NCBI RefSeq assembly: GCF_014596915.1
Contig: NZ_JACVWU010000035.1
Coordinates: forward strand, 19,156-83,155
Origin: Streptomyces sp. TRM68416
GTDB lineage: Bacteria > Actinomycetota > Actinomycetes > Streptomycetales > Streptomycetaceae
Length of the DNA stretch: 64,000 nucleotides
Reading direction: 5' to 3'
The first letter of the stretch is position 1; each line of letters starts with the position of its first letter. Positions 26,225 to 34,557 of this stretch are shown here, piece after piece. A model generated the notes under the pieces. The model did no database searches and was not told where the DNA came from. It saw only the letters and a program-made list of their open reading frames with translations. A program made the translations under genes and the position numbers.

Positions 26225-27460
26225 TCACTTCCCGTCCGCGGTGAGCCAGCGCAGTGCGCCGGTGACGGCGTCGCGGGCGGCCTCGTCGTCGCCCGCGCGG
26301 ATGGCCTCGACCAGGGCGAGGCCCGGGGTGTCCTCGCGGTAGACGAGGACGAAGGCCTGGTCGTCGTCGGGGAGTTCGGCCGGGAGGGTGTCCACCCGTC
26401 GCTCCGGCGCGAGGATGATGCGGGCGGTCCGTACCTCCCCTGCCCGCACGGCGCGGGGCCGGTACCCGGTCCGGTGCACCAGGTCGTGGGCCGCGTCGTC
26501 GTCCTCGGTGCATCCGCCCGGGCACGGCCGGGGCTGCGGTTCGGCGCCGTGGCGGCGGGCCAGTTCCGTGCACAGCTCCGCGAGCCGCCGCACGCCGAGG
26601 CTGCGGGTCTCGCCCGCAGCGACGGAACGGGCCAGCGTCTCGGTCTCGCGCACCAGGTGCTCAGGCGCCATGTAGCGGGCGTTCGGCAGGTCCAGGTGGG
26701 CCCGCCCTTCGGCGGTGAGCCTCGGGGTCATCGACCCCCATGCCGGGCCTGCCCAGTTCGGCATGCTGAGGGCCTGGTCCAGGTCCAGGCGGGGGGCGTT
26801 GCCCGGCTTCTCAACGAGCGGGGCCGCGTCGTCGTCGGATGCGACCGGGTACGGAGCCCGGTTCTGCCGGATCAGCCGGTCCAGCTCTCTGCGGACGCCC
26901 TCCGGGGACCGGTCGGGGAACAGCCCGGCCTCCCGGAACAGGGCGGCGGCCTCGTCCAGCATCAGGACGACGCGGTCGGTCGCGCCTCCGGTGCGCTCCT
27001 GCTGGACGGCCAGCAGCGCGGTGAGCATGTCGGCGGCCGTCTTGCCGGGGGTGGTCCTCTCCAGCTCGGCGCGGAGCTTGAGGAGTTCCACGGTCTGGTC
27101 CTGGAGCCGGGCGGCGGCCCACGTGCGGGCGGCCTCGGCCTCGGCGTCCTCGTCGGCGTCGCGGCGGTAGCGCTCGGCGACGGCGGCGCACTCGTCCTCG
27201 GTGCACAGCACGCGGGCCACGGCCTCGGCGGAGCCGTCGGGGTTCTCGGTGACTTCGACGTCGGGCTCGGACAGCTCGGCGGCGATGCACTCGGAGACCA
27301 TCCGCAGGCACCTGCGGGCGTTGGCCTCCAGCGCCTTCAGGTGGTCGGCGGTGAGCCGCCGGGAGACCGCGCCGACGCTCCAGCGCACGCGGTGCAGGTG
27401 GACGGTGTAGTGGCGGTCCGGCTCGCCCGGGACCAGCAGCAGGGGAACACTCAGCGGCAT
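26225..27460 (-). CDS. Large paralogue of a three-member unknown family
   Basis: 411 residues. The N-terminal 110 residues match those of two nearby genes (27906-28565 and 28748-29170): a start like MPLxVPLxLVPG, then TVHLHRVRW, a helix, a segment resembling ISAELxEPDV, a PDG turn and ARVLCxEDEC with two conserved Cys. A helical middle (residues 130-220) and a unique acidic C-terminus with one CPGGC follow. The shared domain looks like a compact alpha/beta fold of unknown role. The gene overlaps the FtsK-gamma-like gene by ten bases. Confidence 0.75.
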   Translation of the reverse strand: MPLSVPLLLVPGEPDRHYTVHLHRVRWSVGAVSRRLTADHLKALEANARRCLRMVSECIAAELSEPDVEVTENPDGSAEAVARVLCTEDECAAVAERYRRDADEDAEAEAARTWAAARLQDQTVELLKLRAELERTTPGKTAADMLTALLAVQQERTGGATDRVVLMLDEAAALFREAGLFPDRSPEGVRRELDRLIRQNRAPYPVASDDDAAPLVEKPGNAPRLDLDQALSMPNWAGPAWGSMTPRLTAEGRAHLDLPNARYMAPEHLVRETETLARSVAAGETRSLGVRRLAELCTELARRHGAEPQPRPCPGGCTEDDDAAHDLVHRTGYRPRAVRAGEVRTARIILAPERRVDTLPAELPDDDQAFVLVYREDTPGLALVEAIRAGDDEAARDAVTGALRWLTADGK

Positions 27461-27888
27461 GTGGGGATCGGCCTCTCGGCGTTGGGCGCCTGCGGGGCGC
27501 CGGGGGCGGTGTAGAAGCGCGCGGCCGCCAGCGCGTCCCGGGCCGCCTGGGCGGCGTCCTGGTAGCAGCTCCAGCCGTCGCGGGGCAGGTCGTACCGGCC
27601 GGACGCCTCGTAGGCGGCCATCGCGGCGGTGGCCTCGGAGTGGGCCCGCAGCGCCTTGGCCCGGTGCTCCTCCCGTTCGGCGGCCAGGGCCGTGCCGGTG
27701 AGGTGCCCGTCGGCCAGCAGGCGGTCCTGGAGCGCGGCGGCGGCGCGGTAGCCGATGCGCAGGCGGCGCTGCAGTGTCGCCTGGGAGACGTGCCCGCCGG
27801 ACTGGGCGGCGAGCTGTACGGCCAGGGCGAAGTCCTCGGTGTCCGTCTCCGTGCCGAGGCGGTCAGGGGTGAGCGGTGCGGGCGGCAT
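27451..27888 (-). CDS. Stand-alone FtsK-gamma-like winged-helix protein
   Basis: 145 residues. Residues 18-65 (FALAVQLAAQSGGHVSQATL then QRRLRIGYRAAAALQDRLLA) match the winged-helix gamma domain that ends FtsK/SpoIIIE/TraB translocases, including the GYxRA recognition-helix pattern. No motor domain is attached. The remainder is an Ala-rich helix containing a Trp/Cys pair. FtsK-gamma domains bind specific octamers (KOPS, TRS), so this may be a repressor or a loading factor for a translocase elsewhere. Start ATG 27888 with GAGAGG upstream. Confidence 0.78.
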   Translation of the reverse strand: MPPAPLTPDRLGTETDTEDFALAVQLAAQSGGHVSQATLQRRLRIGYRAAAALQDRLLADGHLTGTALAAEREEHRAKALRAHSEATAAMAAYEASGRYDLPRDGWSCYQDAAQAARDALAAARFYTAPGAPQAPNAERPIPTCR

Positions 27889-27905
27889 GGGGGTGACCTC
27901 TCGAT

Positions 27906-28565
27906 CTACTTGGCGTTGGGGACGGCGAGCCGGGCGACGCCGTACAGGACGAGGAGCGTTCCGGCGATGACCGCGGGGAACGCCAGGTGGTTGCAGAGGG
28001 AGTCGACGTTCGTCCAGATCCACACGTTGATGCTGGTGCCGGGGGAGGTGCCCTCGGGCTTGGTGTAGTCGTACTGGCTCATGGCCCCGCCGGCGGCCGC
28101 GCAGACCGCCCCGGCCAGCACGAAGCCGAACGACGCGCGGCGCTGGCGCCGGTCGTGGCCGGTGGCGACGCGCTCCTGCACGACCGTGAGTTCGCCGGGG
28201 GCGAGGTCCAGTTCCTTCTGCGCGACCCAGTCGGCGGCGGCCCTGGCCTCGATCGACTCGGCGGCGTCGAAGTGGTGGCGCTGGGCGGCGGTGTGGCAGT
28301 CGGCCTCATCGCACAGCACCCGGCCGGTCATCGTCACCGACCCGTCCGGGTGCGCGGCGGTGTCGATGTCCGGCTCGGTGAGCTGGGCGTAGGCGCAGGT
28401 GGCGGCGGCCTTGCGGACACCCTCGCGGACCGCCGCCTCCAGCGCGGCGCGGCCGTCGGGCTCGGCGGCGAGCTGCTCGGCGCTCCAGCGCTGGCGTTCG
28501 GTGTGCACCGTGAACGACCGGTCTGTCGGCGGCACGGTGAGGGTCACGGGCACGTTCAGCGGCAT
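27906..28565 (-). CDS. Membrane-anchored paralogue of the three-member family
   Basis: 219 residues. The N-terminal 110 residues share the TVH...RxRW, PDG and RVLCDEADC pattern with the genes at 26225 and 28748. Two membrane spans follow, around residues 148-167 (FGFVLAGAVCAAAGGAM) and 193-215 (FPAVIAGTLLVLYGVARLA). A membrane-tethered version beside soluble versions suggests the shared domain works at different locations. Function unknown. Confidence 0.78.
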   Translation of the reverse strand: MPLNVPVTLTVPPTDRSFTVHTERQRWSAEQLAAEPDGRAALEAAVREGVRKAAATCAYAQLTEPDIDTAAHPDGSVTMTGRVLCDEADCHTAAQRHHFDAAESIEARAAADWVAQKELDLAPGELTVVQERVATGHDRRQRRASFGFVLAGAVCAAAGGAMSQYDYTKPEGTSPGTSINVWIWTNVDSLCNHLAFPAVIAGTLLVLYGVARLAVPNAK

Positions 28566-28568
28566 GCG

Positions 28569-28748
28569 TCAGTCGCCCTTCCGGGTGGTGGCGGCCCGGG
28601 CGATCCGGGCGAGGTGGTCGAAGTCGGCGGCGGTGAGCGGGCCGCCGTCGGGGCGGACGTAGTCGAGGGTGAGGTGCGGGCGGCTCCGCATGCGGAACAG
28701 CTCAAGCTGCCCCGGGCACAGGGGAGTTGCCTGCGTCTCGCCGGGCAT
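28569..28748 (-). CDS. Hypothetical 59-aa protein
   Basis: Small basic protein (MPGETQATPLCPGQLELFRM, then HLTLDYVRPDGGPLTAADF). The ATG at 28748 overlaps the TGA of the upstream gene (TGATG), and its stop lies four bases before the next start, so it is embedded in the translational chain of the operon. No known domain. Confidence 0.7.
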   Translation of the reverse strand: MPGETQATPLCPGQLELFRMRSRPHLTLDYVRPDGGPLTAADFDHLARIARAATTRKGD

Positions 28749-29170
28749 CAGGCGCTCAACTCATCGCACGAACGAAGGATTTGCAGATGGCGAGCCCCTA
28801 GCTTCTCGGCTGCCCAATCCCGGGCGGACTCTGCAGCAGACTCCTCGCCAGCATCACGCTGGTGGCGCGTAGCAGCGAGGGTGCAGGACTCGGACTCGCA
28901 TAGCACGCGCGCCACGGCCGTGGCCCCGTCGGGGTGGTGGATGACGGCCAGGTCGACATCCATGAGTTCCGCGGAGATACACCCGGAGACGCGGGGCAGG
29001 TCCTCGCGGGCAGCATCCTGCAGCGCCACCATGGAGCGGGAGCCGAGTTCCTTGAGCTTGGCGTCATCCCAGCGAACACGGTGGATGTGGACTGTGTAGA
29101 AACTGCTCGGCTGTCCAGGGACAAGGATGAGCGGCACGTTCAGCGCCGGCGTCGCGGCGGGGGCGCTCAT
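28748..29170 (-). CDS. Short paralogue of the three-member family
   Basis: 140 residues, essentially only the shared domain: LNVPLILVPGQPSS, TVHIHRVRW, CISAELMDVDL, HHPDG and ARVLCESESC. It has the minimal length, so it defines the domain border at about 125 residues. Codon choice is slightly less GC-rich than its neighbours. Role unknown; operon position between two small genes. Confidence 0.75.
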   Translation of the reverse strand: MSAPAATPALNVPLILVPGQPSSFYTVHIHRVRWDDAKLKELGSRSMVALQDAAREDLPRVSGCISAELMDVDLAVIHHPDGATAVARVLCESESCTLAATRHQRDAGEESAAESARDWAAEKLGARHLQILRSCDELSA

Positions 29171-29343
29171 CGGCCGTGCTCCCGTCGGATCTGGCGGCTC
29201 AGGCGGCGGTAGACGATCCGCTGCGGCGTCATCCCCTCGACCACGTTCTTCGCCCGCCCGGAGTGCATCCGCATGAGGCCCACGCAGAACCAGGCCATGA
29301 ACGCGGCGGCCGCCACGGCGGTGACGATCAGGAAGGTCGGCAT
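29167..29343 (-). CDS. Small single-span membrane protein
   Basis: 58 residues: an N-terminal hydrophobic helix (LIVTAVAAAAFMAWFCVGLM) followed by a positively charged cytoplasmic tail. Start ATG 29343 overlaps the upstream stop, and its own stop overlaps the next ATG. Function unknown. Confidence 0.7.
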   Translation of the reverse strand: MPTFLIVTAVAAAAFMAWFCVGLMRMHSGRAKNVVEGMTPQRIVYRRLSRQIRREHGR

Positions 29344-29849
29344 CACGCGTTCCTCCCGCGGGCCAGCCGGTAGGTGTCCACGCCGGTCTCGCCGGCGCCG
29401 AACGTGTCCGCCCCCGGGTCGGCGGCCGCCGCTTCGGCGTCCAGTTCCGCGGCGACCTCCGCCTTCATCGCGTCGTAGCGCGCGGCGTCCTCGGCGTCGT
29501 GGTACTCGACGTGCACCCAGCGGGCGTGGTCGTAGCCCTCCTCGTCCCGCCACGGGAAGACGGCCCGCCACAGCGTGTTCCAGGCGTCCTGGAGGGCGTG
29601 GAGGCAGCGCAGCCGCGCGCGGCCGTCGTGGAAGCTGTCCGCGGCCAGCGCCTGGGACTGGTGGCGGACGGTGTGCTCCGCGCTGCGCAGGAGGGCGTCC
29701 AGCGCGGAGGCCGTCTTGTGGGTCTCGGTGCCGTAGTGCGCGTCCATCTGGGCGCGCAGGCGCGGCGCGAGGAAGGCGAGGACGGCCTCGCCGTCGGCGG
29801 CGGTGAGGTCCACGACGTGGAGCCGCGGCGGTTCGGGAGCGGATGACAC
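29343..29849 (-). CDS. Hypothetical protein, DUF6221-like
   Basis: 168 residues, first gene of the long minus-strand operon, GTG start at 29849. The pattern of an AVLAFLAPRLRAQMD helix followed by a His/Arg-rich middle recalls the DUF6221 family of Streptomyces plasmids and phages, but the match is weak. The tail (AEVAAELDAEAAAADPG) is acidic and probably disordered. No function is known. Confidence 0.6.
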   Translation of the reverse strand: MSSAPEPPRLHVVDLTAADGEAVLAFLAPRLRAQMDAHYGTETHKTASALDALLRSAEHTVRHQSQALAADSFHDGRARLRCLHALQDAWNTLWRAVFPWRDEEGYDHARWVHVEYHDAEDAARYDAMKAEVAAELDAEAAAADPGADTFGAGETGVDTYRLARGRNA

Positions 29850-30083
29850 AGGCGTTCGATTCCTCTCGTCTCGGCGGGCCGGTGCGCTGACGCGGCGTCA
29901 TGTCCGGGTTGTCGCCTCGGATATGGCACGTTATCCGAGCCGAGATGCCGACGGCTACCGCATCACCCGAACGTGTCTAGATTTCTGGCCAGATTCTCCG
30001 GGGTGTAGACAGGGAGGGGCCGGAGGGGCAGACTCGGTGAGCAGACCCCGGAGAACGGGGTAAGAATTCGTCGGAAGGCTCGC
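29850..30083. promoter_or_regulatory. Divergent promoter region with degenerate TCTGGCCAGA palindrome
   Basis: 234 bases separating the two largest small-protein operons, which diverge from here. A palindrome TCTGGCCAGA at 29984-29993 is a degenerate copy of TATCTGGCCAGATA. It is nested inside a wider inverted pair, TGTCTA (near 29974) and TAGACA (near 30006). This is the only copy in a clear divergent promoter region and supports an operator role. The downstream gene has a GGAAGG ribosome binding site. Confidence 0.55.
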
Positions 30084-30686
30084 ATGAAGATCACCATTGA
30101 GGGCGCGAGCGAGGAATTCGCCCGGGAGGTGCTCAGCCTCGCCGCGCAGCAGGGCGCGAACCTGACCATCCGCACGGTCGAGACCGGGTGGACGGCGGAG
30201 CGCGCCGAGCGCTACCTCCGCTCCCTGCCCGCCGGCGCCCGGACCTTCGCCCGGCTCGTCGTGGTCGACGGCGACGGCCGCGCCGACGCCGACACCCTGC
30301 GCGCGGCCCTCGGCAAGCTCAACGGTCCCACCGTCGCCCTGTCCCGCGCGATGCCGCGCGGGGTGCGCGAGGGGTGGTGGCCGGAGGGCACCCCGGCCCC
30401 GATCGAGAAGGTGGACGACCCCGATCACCCGTCCTGGCAGAAGGCCGAGGCGTACGTGATGAGCCGGGACCTCGTGCCCATCTTCCGCTCGGCCTTCGCC
30501 CGCCTCGCCTCCACGCAGCAGGCCGCCCGGGCGGCGGGTCTGCACCTCAGCGGCGCGGGCAAGACGTCCATGTCCTGGGCGCCCGACCCGTCGATGCTCA
30601 AGGGCCACAACCTCGTTGACCTGGAAGGGGGTTCGCTCCCTGCCCCGGCCGACGACGACCAGAACGAGGAGGGCCAGCAGCCGTGA
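30084..30686 (+). CDS. Hypothetical 200-aa protein, first of the plus-strand operon
   Basis: N-terminal beta-alpha motif MKITIEGASEEFAREVLSLA, then a basic segment. Around residues 90-125 lies a Trp/Pro-rich stretch (REGWWPEGTPAPIEKVDD). The C-terminus is acidic and disordered. Family not recognised. It leads a series of genes joined by GTGA/ATGA overlaps to 32044. Confidence 0.72.
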   Translation: MKITIEGASEEFAREVLSLAAQQGANLTIRTVETGWTAERAERYLRSLPAGARTFARLVVVDGDGRADADTLRAALGKLNGPTVALSRAMPRGVREGWWPEGTPAPIEKVDDPDHPSWQKAEAYVMSRDLVPIFRSAFARLASTQQAARAAGLHLSGAGKTSMSWAPDPSMLKGHNLVDLEGGSLPAPADDDQNEEGQQP

Positions 30687-30988
30687 CCACCCGCATCCCG
30701 CGCAACGCCAAGCGGGTCTTCTACGCCACTGAGAGCACGACCCGGACCAAGCCGGACGGGGAGGTCATCCGGTGCGCCGGGCGCGAGCAGCGCTCCACCA
30801 CCTTCCGTGAGGCGCGGAAGTTCCTGGACGACCTCGGTGTCCCGGGCGGCGTCTCCGTGTGGACCGCGAGCAGCCAGCAGACCAACGCCTACGCCGACCG
30901 CCGCGCGGACGGCACGTGGGTGGCCCTGGACCGGCTGACCGGCAAGTGGGAGCCGCTGCCCGAGACCGCGAAGGAGGGGCAGGCATGA
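30683..30988 (+). CDS. Hypothetical 101-aa protein
   Basis: Small basic protein starting at a GTG that overlaps the previous stop. It contains beta-strand-rich segments (RVFYATESTTRT, GVSVWTASSQ) and may be a small nucleic-acid-binding fold; no family recognised. Its stop overlaps the ATG of the next gene. Confidence 0.7.
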   Translation: MTTRIPRNAKRVFYATESTTRTKPDGEVIRCAGREQRSTTFREARKFLDDLGVPGGVSVWTASSQQTNAYADRRADGTWVALDRLTGKWEPLPETAKEGQA

Positions 30989-31185
30989 GCCCCCGCGTGA
31001 TCCTGCTCGCGGTGCTGCCAGCCGGACTGCTCGGCATCGCCGCGGCGGCCGCCGTGTGGCTGCCCGGCGGCGATGACCTGTCCTGGACGCGCCTCCTGCT
31101 CGGGTGCGCGCTCTGGCTGGTCGTCCAGATCAGCGGCAGTGCCGTCCTGGGCTACCTCGTCGGGCGCCGCTGGGGGCTGGGATGA
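30985..31185 (+). CDS. Small two-span membrane protein
   Basis: 66 residues with two hydrophobic helices (VILLAVLPAGLLGIAAAAAV at about 5-24 and LLLGCALWLVVQISGSAVLG at about 37-56) and a short positive C-terminus. Overlaps both neighbours by ATGA. It looks like a holin-sized or phage/plasmid accessory membrane protein, but nothing specific supports a role. Confidence 0.7.
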   Translation: MSPRVILLAVLPAGLLGIAAAAAVWLPGGDDLSWTRLLLGCALWLVVQISGSAVLGYLVGRRWGLG

Positions 31186-31604
31186 CCTACGACATCACCC
31201 AAGACCCGGCGTACGTGTGCCTGCCCCGGGGCGAGTTCGAGTGGCTGCGGGCCTGCTACTGGTCGCCGATGACCGGCATGCGCGACGTCGCCGCGAACCT
31301 CCTGGCCGAGTGGGGCCACCGTGCCGAGGACCACCCGGAGGTGGTCGACGCGCTGGAGATCGAGCTGTCCGGCGCCCTGATCGAGACCGCGTCCGACGTG
31401 ATGCGCGAGCACGGTCTTCCCGACCTGCGCGTGCAGCCGGAGGGGGCGCCGACGGAACCCGCCTGGAAGTGCCCCGACTGCGACACCAACAACGCCCGCC
31501 GGGCGGACGCCGACTGCCTCGTCTGCGGCCGTGCCCGCCCGGCCTCCCGGGTCCGCATCAACCTGCCTTCCCCCGCCAACTCCGTCCCGAAGGAGAGGAC
31601 ATGA
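31182..31604 (+). CDS. Hypothetical protein with C-terminal zinc ribbon
   Basis: 140 residues; a helical N-terminal domain (residues 10-90) followed by a RanBP2-like or rubredoxin-knuckle zinc ribbon with CPDC at about residue 106 and CLVC at about 121. Overlaps the previous stop by four bases. Zinc-ribbon proteins recur in this operon. Confidence 0.7.
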   Translation: MTYDITQDPAYVCLPRGEFEWLRACYWSPMTGMRDVAANLLAEWGHRAEDHPEVVDALEIELSGALIETASDVMREHGLPDLRVQPEGAPTEPAWKCPDCDTNNARRADADCLVCGRARPASRVRINLPSPANSVPKERT

Positions 31605-32044
31605 CGTTATCGACCGACGCTCTGACCACGGCAGACACGCTGTGGCAGCACCTCATCGAGCACCAGCCCGCCATCGCCGCCGCGCTCGCCATGCAGGTGC
31701 GCGCCCTGCCCGAGGACTGGTCCCAGCGCGTCCTCGGCGTTGCCCGGCCGCACGCCGCGCTGGAGCTGCCGCCCACCGGCGACGTGCCCATGGAGATCGA
31801 GCCGTACGACGCCGCCGACTGGGAGAACTGCCCGGCCTGTGGCGAACTCGACCGGCTGTGCCGCTACCACGAGGGCTACACCACCGGGTACGAGGCGCTG
31901 AACCAGCCGCTCACGGAGGCCGCCCGCGTCGACCCGAAGGTCACCGTCGCGGACGCCTTGCGGCGGCTGACCGAGGCGGAGGAGGCCGCCGAGCGCGGCG
32001 AACTGGCGGCCGCCGTGGAACGGATGACCGGAAGGCAGGGGTGA
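31601..32044 (+). CDS. Hypothetical 147-aa protein with TTA codon 3
   Basis: Helical protein with one Cys pair (NCPACGELDRLCRYHEG, residues 80-96) that could bind zinc together with the nearby His. The third codon is TTA (31607-31609), which in Streptomyces would make translation depend on the bldA tRNA; the genes around it have none. Overlaps the previous gene by four bases. An open frame of 16 codons from GTG 32041 follows but is unconvincing. Confidence 0.72.
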   Translation: MTLSTDALTTADTLWQHLIEHQPAIAAALAMQVRALPEDWSQRVLGVARPHAALELPPTGDVPMEIEPYDAADWENCPACGELDRLCRYHEGYTTGYEALNQPLTEAARVDPKVTVADALRRLTEAEEAAERGELAAAVERMTGRQG

Positions 32045-32180
32045 CGGCGACCACGGGCTTCCTGTTGTGCCCGACGTCGGCACCTGCATGACCCGGAACG
32101 CGCTGCGGCCGGCCAACCGGCGCATGCCCGACGACTTCACCGCCGTGCACCACATCGAACCCACCCCGACAGGAGCCACC

Positions 32181-32981
32181 GTGTACCCGCCTCCCGCACC
32201 GAACGTCCGCTTCGCCTGCGTCACCGACCCGACCCGACGGCACGCCTACTTCCTCGCCACCGCCGAGGAGGACTTCGACCGCCTCGTGGCCGCGTACCAG
32301 CGCGAGGACGACCTCACCGTCACACCGTTCGAGACGGAGTTCGCCGACCCCACGATCGACCCCACGGTCTACAACGAGACTCGGGTGTGGATCTCCCACG
32401 CCCGGCAGGAGAACGACGGTCCGGTGATGGTGCAGGTCGGCTCGGTCGAGAACGGCCAGTGGGTCAACTGGAACCTCCCCGCCGTTCCGCGTCCGCCCGT
32501 CCCCGCCCTGCTCCGGGAGAGCGTCACGCAGGCGGCAACAGCCACTGCCCCCAACGACGCCCTCGCCCCCGAGAGGATCGCAGACGCCGTTGCCGTACTG
32601 CGCAAGGCGCAGGAAGGCGACCAGGACGCGCACCAGGACCTCGCCGCCTACTTCCCGGAGTACGAGGGGCTGGTGATGCAGACCGACCACGCCCGCTACC
32701 TCGAACTCGCCGCCCGCGCCGGTCTGGTGGCCACGCACCTCCTGCTCCTCCAGAGCGGCGGGAGGTGGCTGGCCTCGGTGGACACCTACACCGCCGACCT
32801 CGGCATGCCGCTCGCGTCCGTGGCCCTGGGGGACTACGCCAGCAGGAGCGAGGCGGTCCAGGAGACGGTGCGCGCCGCGACGGACAACGGATGGGCGCTC
32901 GCCCCCGAGCACGAGTGGTCCGACTTCGACTGCGGCGGCGGGGAGATCCACATCCCGATCCACGCGCGGCCGACGCACTGA
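32181..32981 (+). CDS. Hypothetical 266-aa protein
   Basis: The GTG at 32181 was chosen because ACAGGAG precedes it at a spacing of five. The frame is open back to an ATG at 32088 that would add 31 residues. The product is acidic, with aromatic-rich beta segments (RVWISHARQ, VMVQVGSVENGQWVNWNLP) and a helical C-terminal part. No domain recognised. Confidence 0.7.
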   Translation: MYPPPAPNVRFACVTDPTRRHAYFLATAEEDFDRLVAAYQREDDLTVTPFETEFADPTIDPTVYNETRVWISHARQENDGPVMVQVGSVENGQWVNWNLPAVPRPPVPALLRESVTQAATATAPNDALAPERIADAVAVLRKAQEGDQDAHQDLAAYFPEYEGLVMQTDHARYLELAARAGLVATHLLLLQSGGRWLASVDTYTADLGMPLASVALGDYASRSEAVQETVRAATDNGWALAPEHEWSDFDCGGGEIHIPIHARPTH

Positions 32982-33018
32982 CCCTTCCCGCATCTGACCA
33001 GCGAAAGGACCGTATCCG

Positions 33019-33624
33019 ATGCGTACCTGCACCCGCATCCAGCGCCGCCGCGACCGCGGCTGGCGCAAGCCTGAACGGTGCATGATCGTGGACCGCACCT
33101 CCGGCTTCGGCAACCCGTTCACCGTCGCGCAGCTCATGGACATCGGCTACAAGGAGCCGGAGGCCCGCGCGACGGCCGTCGCCGAGTTCCGTCCGTGGCT
33201 GCGCGGAAGCCGCGCCAACTGGACCGCCGACGAGAGCGACCGGCGCCGGGAGAAGATCCTCGCCCGGCTGCCGGAGCTGTCGGGCATGGACCTGGCCTGC
33301 CCGTGCGAGCCCGGCGAGCCGTGCCACGGCGACGTGCTGCTGGAGTGGGCCGCGCTCTCCCCGCTCGCCCTGGAGGTGCGCACTGCCTCGGCGCGCGCCC
33401 GGGTCGACCGGCAGCGCGTCTTCCACGGCCTGGAGCCGATGTACGACACCAACGACCTGACCGCCGTCCTCACACAGGACGTGCACCTCGACTGCCTGGT
33501 CGACTTCGACCCGGGCGACGGCGTCCCCCAGCGCTGCGACAACCGCACCTGGAACCACTACCTGAAGCGTCAGCGGCTGCACGAGGACGCGGTGACGGTC
33601 CGGCTGGTGGAGGTGTTCGCGTGA
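33019..33624 (+). CDS. DUF4326-domain protein
   Basis: 201 residues. Residues 1-112 match the DUF4326 pattern: a basic start (RIQRRRDRGWRKPE), the GFGNPFTV turn, and the C-terminal DLACPCEPGEPCHGDVLLE with conserved Cys and His. The domain is common in phages and plasmids; its biochemical role is not established to my knowledge, although the Cys/His set suggests metal binding. A 90-residue extension with a second CD-rich region (HLDCLVDFDPGDG) is unusual for the family. Confidence 0.82.
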   Translation: MRTCTRIQRRRDRGWRKPERCMIVDRTSGFGNPFTVAQLMDIGYKEPEARATAVAEFRPWLRGSRANWTADESDRRREKILARLPELSGMDLACPCEPGEPCHGDVLLEWAALSPLALEVRTASARARVDRQRVFHGLEPMYDTNDLTAVLTQDVHLDCLVDFDPGDGVPQRCDNRTWNHYLKRQRLHEDAVTVRLVEVFA

Positions 33625-33704
33625 GCGCGCCCGAGGAGAGCCCCACTGACCGCGCCGCGCGCCTGTCCTTCGTCGCCCGGCCCGCCGACGGGGAGCCGGA
33701 GTGA
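33621..33704 (+). CDS. Tiny 27-codon gene embedded in the operon
   Basis: GTG-started frame of 27 residues (MSAPEESPTDRAARLSFVAR...) whose start overlaps the DUF4326 stop (GTGA) and whose stop overlaps the next start (GTGA). The product resembles the first residues of the following protein (MSAPDELPRLERA), so the two starts may derive from a local duplication. Either a real micropeptide or a coupling device that carries ribosomes across the junction. Confidence 0.4.
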   Translation: MSAPEESPTDRAARLSFVARPADGEPE

Positions 33705-34486
33705 GCGCGCCGGACGAACTCCCCCGGCTGGAGCGGGCGGAGACGCACGCGAAGACCGTGCACCGGATCTACGGCGACCGCCGGGCCGCCCCGCCGGCGC
33801 GGGAGCTGCTGCTGGCCGTGGCGTACGCCCTCTTCGTCGCCCCGGGCGACCCCGGGCGCGTGCTGAACACCGCCGCCCGGGCCTTGGGCCGGAGCACAGC
33901 GACCGGACGCCCCCGGTTCGACGCCCTGGTCGCCGACGACGCGCCCCGCTACGAGCCGCCCCGTACGGCGGCCGACTGGGGCCCCGGGCAGGCGCCGGGC
34001 TGCGAGGCGCCGCGCCTGCGGCCGTACGTCTACCGGCCGCGCCGAACCGCCACAAGCGGGGACGCGGCGGCCGCGGTGCCGCTGCGGCCACTGCCCGAGC
34101 CGGTCGTGCACGTCGACCCGGGCTACGTCCCTCCGGTCGACGTCCGCAACGAGCGGCAGATCTGCGGCGCCGACTCCCACCACAAGGTGCTGGAGCTGGA
34201 CCCGCGAACCGGCTGGGTGCTCCCGCACTGGTTCTGCAAGCGGCACGTCGACCACGCCGAACGCGTCGCCGAGCAGGTCCGCGAGCAGAACGCCGCGGCG
34301 CCCGAGCCGATCCCGAACCGCGGCGGTCTACTGCCGTCGTACTTCAAGGCGCCGTGGGAGGACGTCTACCGGCACTACGCCCCGGCGAGCTGGAAGCCGC
34401 CCACGTACGGCCTCTCCGCCGACGACTGGCCCGACCCGGGCAACCCGCCCCCGGCCCGCTCCCCGCGCCGCCTGCGGGCCGTGTAG
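33701..34486 (+). CDS. Hypothetical 261-aa protein
   Basis: Basic, Pro/Arg-rich protein. The N-terminal 90 residues are helical (ETHAKTVHRIYGDRR, ELLLAVAYALFVAPG). The C-terminal half has a His/Cys cluster (ICGADSHHKVLE, LPHWFCKRHVDHAERV) that may bind metal. It ends just before a TATCTGGCCAGATA repeat. Not recognised. Confidence 0.7.
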   Translation: MSAPDELPRLERAETHAKTVHRIYGDRRAAPPARELLLAVAYALFVAPGDPGRVLNTAARALGRSTATGRPRFDALVADDAPRYEPPRTAADWGPGQAPGCEAPRLRPYVYRPRRTATSGDAAAAVPLRPLPEPVVHVDPGYVPPVDVRNERQICGADSHHKVLELDPRTGWVLPHWFCKRHVDHAERVAEQVREQNAAAPEPIPNRGGLLPSYFKAPWEDVYRHYAPASWKPPTYGLSADDWPDPGNPPPARSPRRLRAV

Positions 34487-34493
34487 CGCGGTT

Positions 34494-34507
34494 TATCTGG
34501 CCAGATA
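34494..34507. repeat. TATCTGGCCAGATA palindrome, copy 2
   Basis: Perfect 14-bp palindrome located eight bases after a stop codon and 50 bases before the next ATG on the plus strand. Confidence 0.75.
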
Positions 34508-34557
34508 GACCACATTTCAGGGCCGGGACTCCCCCGGCCCGCACGAGAAGGAGATCC

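Noticed and set aside
32041..32091. 16-codon frame from GTG 32041
   Set aside because: Overlaps the previous stop but is too short and has no other support; the next gene has its own strong ribosome binding site.
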